This document shows positions 56,442 to 64,000 of a stretch of DNA of 64,000 bases, piece after piece (the stretch's first letter is position 1; every line of letters begins with the position of its first letter). The stretch lies in NCBI RefSeq assembly GCF_963576675.1, contig NC_088911.1, forward strand, positions 28,566,501-28,630,500, given 5' to 3'. Origin of the DNA: Euphorbia lathyris. Its lineage: Eukaryota > Streptophyta > Magnoliopsida > Malpighiales > Euphorbiaceae. Below the pieces are notes generated by a model. It was not told the DNA's origin. It searched no databases and saw only the letters and a list, made by a program, of their open reading frames with translations. The position numbers and the translations under genes are program-made.

Positions 56442-57365
56442 CAGTGTTATTAGGATAGAAGCACGCGAGACCACAAATAGCTTGTACTACGCAAGAAGTA
56501 AAGAGAGAAAAAATCGACACAAGGCCAGGTCGGCCGGTAAATCCTGAGATACCCCGGCGGCGGCTAGGGTTCCAGGCAGAGGTACCTCGCAAGGGGCTAC
56601 TAAATTATTACCACTACAATATTTATGTTTGCCTAAATAAATATAATCATAAAATTTTATTTGTACAATTAAAATTAACGAAAAACATAATAACATGAAA
56701 AATGAGATGAAGCGAAAAACACGAAAAATGAAAAAAAAAATCAAAATCAAAATCAAATACAAAATTAGATTAGCTGAAATCAATTTAATTAGTGCATATA
56801 TATAAAAAAAATTATTTTTTTCTCATTTTTAAATTTTCATGTTTTTCTACTTTTTGCGTTTTTGAGAATGATAAGAGGTTAGATTGAGGTGTGAGATTTG
56901 ATAAATGAGAGGTTAGAGAAGATTTGAGAGTAATAATCAGAATTACATGTTTTGGATGTAATGAGAATTCAACTCTTTTTTCTATCTAATGGAGATTACA
57001 AGCTTTATTAAACAAAATGCAACATATGATTTTCTCATTACATTCCAATAAAATTAGAAATTGCATCCAAACATAGTAATGGATTTTTGATGTAATGGGC
57101 ATTCCATTACGAAGTCCATTACGTCTTACCAAACGTACCCTAAGTGTTTAATAAATATTAAAAATAAGTGCTGAATATTAAAATATTAGTTGATAATGTT
57201 TAACTTAAAATTTTAAGTTAAATATTTTGACTTATCAAAATAAGTGATATGTAGCTTAATTGAACAATTTAAGTGGTTAATAAAAAACTATTATCAAACA
57301 CATTTAAACTAAATAAGTACTTAATTTATTAATTTAAGTGATTTTTGTTGTTATCAAACAGACCT

Positions 57366-59000
57366 ACTATGCATAAGTTTAAACTTTGAATCGTATACAA
57401 ATATGTAATGTTACACAATTGAACAAAACATCAAATTGGATTTACAGTGGGTCATAGATTAAGAGGAATTTTATCCTTTACCCAAATTTGTAATTTACTC
57501 TTATTTTTATAATTCTGTCTTATTAGAGAAAGGCATTTTCGCCCTTCCCTTCCTCCTCATCCTATGTCTTGTGTTTTCTCTTTTCTTTTTATTTTGGGGG
57601 AGATGTCAGACAAAGAAAGAGAGAAAGCAAAAAGAAAATATTGAGAGGAATGGTAATTTTTCAAATTGGTCCATCTTTATTTATACATTTGAATTGATCA
57701 ATCAATTTTAATCTCCTTCAACTTCTAACTTTAAAGTAAGTTTTTTGTTTTTGATTCTTTATTTTATTTGTAGTAGGTTTAGTTTCATGATTTAAATTAG
57801 AGATTGTTAAATTGAGATTTTTTTTTATGAGATTTCTAATTTAAAGGACTATGACTATTAATATGTTATTTGTTTGCTTAGATAATCTTTAGTTAAGATT
57901 TATAATTTAGGGTTTAATATAGGATTTCTAATTTAGGGATTTCAAATTTAGAGTTTAATTTAAGATTTCTAATTTAGGGATTTTAGGCGTTTTAGTTTTA
58001 GGGATTCTAATTGGTGAATTCAATTGAATTGAATTGGTGAATTGAGTTTGTGATATTTAGGTATTTTAGTTTTAAGGTTTAGGGATTTGGATTGAATTTA
58101 ATTGGATTGGTGAATCCAATTGAATTGAATTAGATTCAATTGGTGAATTGAATTGAATTGGTGATATTTAGGGATTTTAGTTTTAGCGATAAATTTAAAT
58201 AGAATCCTATTAGTTTAGGTATTTTTAGATTTTAGCTCAATCAATTACTAGTGAACAGTGAACATACCGAAAAAAAAATCCAAAACAACTTTTATATAAA
58301 TACATTTGCAGTAGAAATCACATTCTTGAGTCTTCGTACGATTTTTTTTTTTACATACAGTGGAGCCCCCCCGAAGTTTGAGTCTTGGCTCCGCCAGTGG
58401 TCATGTTAAAGATAGAATTGATCTTGACGGCTAAAGTTTGAGGTAAAATTGTACCATTTAGACACTAAAAGTAAAATTGTTCCTACCTGTAGATGTTAGA
58501 AGTATTTTATACCTTATCCCTTTGGTAATTAATCTATTCAAATTATTGATTTTTAATCTTAACCTATTTAAAATATTGGTTTTTGGTCTTGATTTAACTT
58601 TTACCTGACTTGTTATTTATTAAATTTGCCTTATAGCTTATTCAAAATTATTAAAATCTCAACCAACGATGTTAACAATTTTGAATAGGATAAGAGGTAA
58701 ATGTTATTAAATAATAACCACGGAGCTATAATAATTTTAGATAAAGTAAGAGGTAAATATTACTAAATAATAGATTAGTAAATAAAAATAAATATTTTGA
58801 ATAGGTATCGAGATAAATGTTACTAAATAATATATTAGAACCAAAAATCAACATATCTATCAAAAAATTCGAAAAGAAATTTATATAAAGATACCGTTTT
58901 TAAAAGTTATTTACAACTATATCAAATGATTATTTAAATAATGTCCAACTAAAAAAATTATTACTTTTAATATATTTTAATGGTTAAGATTTATAAATTA
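57366..59000. other. AT-rich intergenic DNA with imperfect repeats
   Basis: No gene is supported. 57895-58240 holds imperfect tandem words (aattgaattgaattggtgaatt and atttagggattttagttttag). Near 58360-58400 is tggagcccccccgaagtttgagtcttggctccgccagtgg, a composition common at TE edges but not assigned. Confidence 0.5.
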
Positions 59001-59022
59001 GAAGTCTAAGATATATCTTTTA

Positions 59023-59665
59023 GTGGCTCAAGTTTGCACAGTACTTAATGATTGGTCAGAAGCAAATGCCTTGAGGAATCAGACTGGTACGGGGGAACAA
59101 CAGATCGGAAATAAAGTAGCAGGAAATATTTCATCTGCTGGTTGCACGGCTTGGCACCCGCCATCGGAAGGTTTTCTCTCGTGTTGTGTTGATGCCGCAT
59201 GTTTTAACGCTGATGGTCGTGCAGGGATGGGAGCAGCAGTACGAGATGCACGGAGGCAGTTTGTAATGGGGAGATGTTCGGGTCTGTTATGTTGTCCGAC
59301 AATACGAGAATGTGAGGCCGAAGCTCTATTACAGGCTATGAAATGGCTCGAAGCTGATGGAAGAAGGAATGTGGTTTTTGAATCTGATGCTAAACAAGTG
59401 ATTGATGCAATAAATTCTAATTCTGTTGATGATTCAGAATTTGGGGATAAAATTATTCAAATACAATCGATGCTAACTCAAATGACTCTTACCCAGTCAA
59501 ATGGATACAGGGGCAAGCGAATGGCATGGCACATGTGTTATCACAGTCTTCTCGTTTATCCACTTGCCCTTCATTTTTTACTTTATTAATGAGTTCTGTT
59601 TCTGATTTATTGTTACAATTTTGTCATGATCTGTTTCATTAATGTATTGTTTTTTTTATTAAAAA
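59023..59665 (+). pseudogene. 5'-truncated LINE tail with RNase H
   Basis: The plus frame reads CCVDAACFNADGRAGMGAAV, ECEAEALLQAMKWLEADGRR and VVFESDAKQVIDAINSNSVD, the RNase H of plant LINE ORF2 as in the linked elements. A frameshift near 59510 leads to QGQANGMAHVLSQSSR, the usual end of ORF2, then a 3' UTR and A/T tail at about 59655-59670. The 5' end is truncated near 59010. A possible degenerate target duplication (aagatatat/aagaatatac) is weak. Confidence 0.75.
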
Positions 59666-59669
59666 GAAT

Positions 59670-59948
59670 ATACTTATTTTATAATATATAAAAATTAATA
59701 ACATATTTTGAAACTGTAATTTTTATAATTAATATGATTTTTTTGGGGTAAGTTACACAATAGTCTTAATTCATTTAAAATTTTTATAAATATCTCAGAC
59801 TCTAAAACATAATTCTTAAAATGTCAATTTGTAACTGAATTTGTATCACTTGAGTTCTTTTAAGGGATAACTTTAAAAAAGAAAAAAATCGGAAATAAAA
59901 GCATGAAAATAAGGATGGTGCAGCATTGCTTGAGAGCAGTCTTGATCG
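59670..59948. other. AT-rich non-coding DNA
   Basis: Nothing recognisable. Confidence 0.45.
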
Positions 59949-60106
59949 CATGCACCTTAATGAGCATGTAGAATTTACTCATTTACCGTTAGATCTAGGC
60001 TTATTAGAATCCTAAGGTGGAGATTCAAAGCATCGTGAGACTTAGATTTAATAAGTCTATATCTAACGATGAATGAGCAAATTCACTTGCTCATTAAGGT
60101 CCATGT
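59949..60106. repeat. Foldback element with arms of about 58 bp
   Basis: The left arm gcatgcaccttaatgagcatg...gttagatctaggcttatta (59949-60006) matches the complement of the right arm (60047-60106) with a few mismatches, around a loop of about 40 bp. It resembles a hairpin MITE. The words cgtaaatgagcaaattca and atctaa are shared with the foldback in WRKY intron 2. Confidence 0.7.
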
Positions 60107-60753
60107 GAAGATTCCTATGCTGAAAGCCGGAATCTTCCAATGAGATAAAGTTTAGTAATTTAAAATTTGTTCATTGCTGTTCTTTTTGATTCAGATTATA
60201 AATCTGGAAATCTTCCATTTGAAAACCAAAATGTCTGAGTAAAACACCATTTTTAAAACAACAACTGCTTTTTAAAACAATAACTGATATTTGACAAAAT
60301 AAAAATAAAAACATGAATTTCTGATGTGTTTGGAAAAAAATATTCAATACTGATTAAATACAGAAACAATACCTTGTTAAATGTAAAATAAATTTAAATT
60401 ATGACGTGTGATGTAATTTCCTTTTTTTTTTTTGTGTGTAACCAGTCCAGTTTTAAAATAGGCAAATCGCCAGGCCACTTTGCATATTTGAATTCAGAAT
60501 GCTGGGGCCCAGCCCAATCTTAAAGAATAAATTTTCGATTTCCATAATTGCATCTAACCATTGGTCTTAGATCACAAACCCAACCAAAAAAACTTTAGAT
60601 TACCAAAAAAAAAAATATATTGTGAAATCTATATAGAAATTAAATTTTAAAAACTTATCTACAATTATACAATTATATAACTAGTAATTTGAATGATTGG
60701 AAGCTAACTAAATCATTATTTTTAATATATTTTAAGCAATAGAATTTATAAAT
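60107..60753. other. AT-rich non-coding DNA
   Basis: No gene or defined element seen, only poly-T and poly-A runs. Confidence 0.45.
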
Positions 60754-61233
60754 GGAAAAAAACATTATTAAACTCTTGATCTTTTATTTTTTTATTCATT
60801 AAGCCCTTAATCTTTTATTTGGATACATTAAGCCTCTGATTATTTATTTTTGATCTCATTACGTTTTTAATGACCAAATTAGTGAGTTGTGAACATCTAA
60901 TTCCCTTAAAAATACGTTATTAACTTTATCTGTATTTGAAATTATTAAAAAAATATTTTTTAAAGTTTGAATTAAGATTTGTACAATTTTCCTATAGATA
61001 CATTACACATCCGAAACTGCTTTCAAACAGTTAAAAAAATACAAATTTCGAATGCAGGTACAATGAATAACAGTCTGTTAACTGAATTTTATGTTCACAA
61101 CTTACTAATTAGGTCATCAAGGACTTAATGAGACCAAAAATAATTGATCAGGGGCTTAATGTATCCAAATAAAAGATGAAGAGCTTAATGAACCATAAAA
61201 TGAAAGATTAAGGACCTAATGTTGCTTTTTGCC
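60754..61233. mobile_element. Long-TIR Mutator-like MITE
   Basis: The inverted repeats are about 150 bp long. Reading in from the left edge, ggaaaaaaacattattaaac matches the complement of the right edge, ggcaaaaagcaacattaggtc, and the match continues through cttttatttggatacattaa. The 9-bp flanks tttataaat (60745-60753) and tttataagt (61234-61242) differ at one base. Length 480 bp, non-coding. Nine-bp duplications plus long TIRs indicate a Mutator-like element. Confidence 0.8.
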
Positions 61234-61242
61234 TTTATAAGT

Positions 61243-61734
61243 TAGAGATCTAGGATATTTTTTTTTTTTTTAAGATTTAGGATTTATGAATCGGAATCTA
61301 GAATTTATAAATTATAGTATAAAAACACACTTTATTTGTCATATACAGAAAATAGTGACATATTGGTTATTTTTAGCAAATAATTGTTAGCTGATTTGAC
61401 TAGCTGATTACCTTTTTGGTTAACTCATTTGACTAGCTAATTCTGTAAATTTGTTTGGTGAAACTTAGCTAATTGTTAATAACTGGTTTTGTAAAATCAC
61501 AAATAATGACAAGGTAAAACCTTTATTTGAAGTAAATGGTAGTAACGAGAGATAAAAATATCATTCAAAAGAGATGGAGCAGTAACTTATTCGAAAAAGC
61601 TCATAAAACCAACTTTTTCAAAATTAGCTTTTTGGATCTAATAAGCTTTTTCAAACATCTATTCACCAAACACCACTATTAAAGATTTGATTATTGACTA
61701 GTCAAAACCTCTAAAGTGACTCAACTCTCTAATT
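61243..61734. other. MITE-like AT-rich DNA
   Basis: About 61380-61680 has words typical of hAT-like MITEs (tttgtttggtgaa, gctttttcaaacatctattcaccaaacacc), suggesting a degenerate element. The ends and target duplication are not resolved. Confidence 0.35.
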
Positions 61735-63367
61735 TTACCATAAAAAGCAACATTCTCGATGCTGCTGAGAATCACCTCATGACAAGGAATCAACTCAGGA
61801 GGTACCTCAGCAACTTAGCTTTCGTCTCAGTTCTGGAACCAAAGAACTTTTCAAAAGCTGAGAACGATGAATTCTGGATGGGTGCAATGCAAGAGGAGCT
61901 TGACCAATTCAGAAGGAATGAAGTTTGGGATCTGGTGCCACATCCGCAAAGTCAGAAGACAATAGGAACAAGATGGGTCTTCCGCAACAAACTTGATGAG
62001 CAAGGAAATGTTGTGAGGAACAAAGCAAGACTCATTTCTCAAGGCTACAGTCAGCAGGAATGTATTAATTATGGTGAGACCTTTGCCCCAGTGGCAAGGC
62101 TAGAAGCTATTAGAATACTGTGTGTCTATGCAAGTTTTATGAATTTTAAACTGTTTCAAATGGATGTCAAAAGTGCATTTTTAAACGGAGTTATAAATGA
62201 GGAGGTATATGTTAATCAACCTCCAGGGTTTGAGAATCCAAAATTCCCAAACCACGTTTATAAGCTCAATAAGACTCTATATGGTTTAAAACAAGCACCA
62301 CGTGCTTGGTATGAATGATTAACAAGCTTTCTGCTGACCAGAAATTATGTCAGGGGAAAAGCCGATACAACCTTATTTATAAAGAAAAAGGGTAAGGATA
62401 CCCTACTGGCATAAATTTACGTTGATGACATTATATTTGGTGCTACTAATGAGACTCTTTGCAAGGAATTTAGTAAGCAAATGCAAACTGAGTTTGAAAT
62501 GTCTATGATGGGAGAACTCAACTTCTTCCTTGGACTTCAAATCAAGCAAGGCAAGAATGGTATCTTTATCAGCCAAACTAAAAATATGCGAAGGAAATAT
62601 TGAAGAAGTATGAAATGGACAACTATAAGTCAATATCCACCCCAATGGGCACTGACACTGTCCTCTCTGCCGATGAAAATGGTAAGTCAGTAGACAGTAA
62701 GTTGTACCGAGGTATGATTGGCTCTTTAGTCTATCTTACGGCAAGTAGGCCAGATATTCAGTTCTCAGTATGTTACTGTGCTAGATATCAAACTAACCCT
62801 AAGGAATCTCACTACGTAGCTATAAAAAGAATCCTTAGATATTTGCAAGGCTTAGTAAATGCAGGTCTATGGTATCCCAATACTGCTGAGTTCACACTCA
62901 TTGGATACACTGATACTGACTATGGACGAGACAAGCTGGAATAAAAAAGTACCTCAGGAGGATGTCACTTTCTCGGAAACAGTCTTGTATCTTAGTTCAG
63001 TAAGAAGCAATCATTAGTAGCCCTGTCAACCACTGAGGCCGAGTACATTGCTGCTGGAAGTTGTGTTGCCCAAGTACTTTGGATCAAGCAACAGTTGGAT
63101 GCATATGGAGTTAAAACGAAAATAATTGAAGTCAAATGTGACAACAAGAGTGTCATTGACTTATCAAAGAATCCAATCCAGCACAACAGGATGAACCATG
63201 TCAGCATAAAGCATCACTTCATCAGAGATCATGTACTCAAGGGTGAGATCAAAATGACCTATGTCCCAACGGATGAGAAGCTTGCTGATATCTTCACGAA
63301 GCCACTGGCTCATGAGCAGTTCAGCATACTGAGAGAAGCCATCGGTATGTTTAATCCTCTTCAATAA
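61735..63367 (+). pseudogene. Second SIRE-type copia pol fragment
   Basis: Plus strand and highly similar to the copia at 32222-33800. It starts abruptly in the integrase-RT linker (NILDAAENHLMTRNQLRR), so it is 5'-truncated. RT motifs: [19 protein letters not shown], a degraded YVDDIIFGA preceded by a stop, and [15 protein letters not shown]. RNase [14 protein letters not shown]. The C-terminus FTKPL ends with TAA at 63367. Stops include TGA 62316-62318, TAA near 62411 and TAA near 62941. Confidence 0.88.
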
Positions 63368-63594
63368 ATTCTATGTGTACTATGCTGAGTGATAAAACTG
63401 TTTTGCATGCTTTGTGATAACACTGAATAGACGTTCTAGGGTTTGCACGCGTACTAGAGTAGTGACTATGATGACATAGGCAATCATCATTAGGGAACCA
63501 TGCGCCGTAATTAGCATTAAATGTCAAGTTAATAACCCCGAGTGGTTCAAATTCCCACCGTTTACATTGGCCTATCCCATCACATCCTACCGAC
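63368..63594 (+). other. Copia pol to env-like ORF spacer
   Basis: Non-coding spacer of a type shared with the minus-strand SIRE element, leading to the TATA box at 63595. Confidence 0.6.
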
Positions 63595-63603
63595 TATAAA
63601 TAG
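63595..63603 (+). promoter_or_regulatory. Putative internal promoter TATA box, second copy
   Basis: TATAAATAG followed by tgga, 112 bp before the env-like ATG at 63715, then a pyrimidine-rich leader with ctctcgctctctctc. The same arrangement is seen at 31815-31823 in the other SIRE copy. Confidence 0.55.
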
Positions 63604-63714
63604 TGGAGCGTTTTTACCCCATTCTTATTTACGCTTGAAATTCGCACTATTCACTCTCGCTCTCTCTCAAATCCCATTCTCTTTCTGGAAATCCTCAAGA
63701 ACTCGAAGAACACC

Positions 63715-64000
63715 ATGTCTTCTGAATGAACCTCTTCCAACTGAATAGAATCGTATGAGGACATATCCTCTGATATTAACCCCTCCTTAGTAGAGGATGA
63801 ACAACAACTGGACTATGAGTACTCCTCTGAGCATTAGTCCATTCATGGCCAACATGATCAAGTCATGGCTGAAGCTAGCATTCCGGAGCAACATGAACAA
63901 ATTCAGCCTGCTGAGTCCTCTAAATCAAATGAGAAGAAGAACAAAGCACCTAAAGAATGAACATTCTGCCTAACATATGAGAAGCTGGTGGACCCCAAGG
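63715..64000 (+). pseudogene. SIRE env-like ORF, start only
   Basis: It starts with ATG at 63715 (MSSE, then TGA) and continues in frame as ESYEDISSDINPSLVEDEQQ and EKKNKAPKE with further stops, running off the window. Length and layout parallel the env-like ORF at 31716. It is degenerate. Confidence 0.65.

Larger units (their letters stand above)
51003..56606 (-). mobile_element. Nearly intact plant L1-like LINE
   Basis: 5604 bp. A 20-bp target duplication attacca(t/c)tacaatatttat lies at 50983-51002 and 56607-56626 with one mismatch. The poly-A end is at the left (T-run 51003-51010). ORF1 is intact (56441-55176). ORF2 (55179 down to about 51030) carries one stop and one frameshift only. 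This is the youngest-looking LINE in the window. Confidence 0.93.
50869..57140. mobile_element. Tourist-like (PIF/Harbinger) MITE containing a LINE
   Basis: The left end ga(g)tatgtttggta and the complement of the right end, gggtacgtttggta, form inverted repeats that continue as gtaatggaatg-type words. TAA flanks both sides (50866-50868 and 57141-57143), the 3-bp duplication of PIF/Harbinger elements. Without the LINE the element is about 650 bp. Confidence 0.7.
50770..57365. mobile_element. hAT-like MITE, outermost layer
   Basis: The left end aggtattatttgataaaact and the right end, whose complement is aggtctgtttgataacaac, form imperfect inverted repeats with shared aagtgctga-type internal words. 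Such ends are typical of plant hAT-like MITEs. Removing the Tourist-like element (50869-57140) leaves about 320 bp. An 8-bp target duplication was not found, so the class is tentative. Confidence 0.55.

Noticed and set aside
57895..58240. AT-rich gaattgaattg stretches considered as a satellite
   Set aside because: Repeat units vary in length and order and no stable period is evident.
58340..58400. GC-rich word tggagcccccccgaag...ctccgcc
   Set aside because: Looks like a TE edge but no partner terminus, target duplication or family motif could be identified.
59023..59589. Possible host RNase H-like gene
   Set aside because: Frameshifted, followed by a LINE-like tail and lacking introns or an ATG in good context. 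It matches LINE ORF2 ends.

Overview
The window is nuclear DNA of a flowering plant, most likely a eudicot. It holds one spliced WRKY group III gene with the plant-specific intron position. Almost everything else is plant transposable elements: SIRE-type Ty1/copia, Tat and Athila Ty3/gypsy, L1-like LINEs with RNase H, CACTA, Mutator-like, Tourist and hAT-like elements. There is no bacterial-style operon, rRNA gene, intact tRNA gene or CRISPR array. The species cannot be named from the sequence.

Layout. 1-4.6 kb: a Mutator-like element with a perfect 9-bp target duplication lies in degraded LTR-retrotransposon sequence, followed by a Tat-like gag relic. 4.6-9.7 kb: a Tat-lineage gypsy element (minus strand) inserted in a decayed copia element; it lacks its 5' LTR and has an amber stop between protease and reverse transcriptase. 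10-13.2 kb: repeats, then the WRKY gene (11716-12948, three exons), the only confident host gene.

13.2-47.1 kb is one nested structure. A LINE of about 5.9 kb (minus strand, 16-bp target duplication at 13213 and 47080) was split by a SIRE-type copia element (16532-38685, duplication tatag), by a CACTA element (39471-45236, duplication ttt) and probably by a SINE (about 46160-46310). The copia element was itself opened by an Athila-type complex (20520-31283) with two near-identical LTRs, a gag and env-like ORF but no pol, and a third, different LTR. The CACTA element carries six exons, with introns, of a captured microtubule-associated MOR1/XMAP215-family gene.

47.1-57.4 kb: a 5'-truncated LINE, three copies of an apparently non-coding poly-A retroposon of about 650-670 bp (two with long target duplications), and a three-level nest in which an almost intact LINE (51003-56606) sits in a Tourist-like MITE, which sits in a hAT-like MITE. 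57.4-61.7 kb: AT-rich DNA, a LINE tail, a foldback and a long-TIR Mutator-like MITE. 61.7-64 kb: a second SIRE-type copia copy (plus strand), truncated at its 5' side and running off the window.

Most noteworthy observations: a TATA box conserved about 100-110 bp upstream of the env-like ORF in both SIRE copies, suggesting an internal promoter; arrays of short inverted repeats (CTCG-N-CGAG core) at matching distance from the TATA box in two different Athila LTR families; the MOR1 capture; and the retroposon family.
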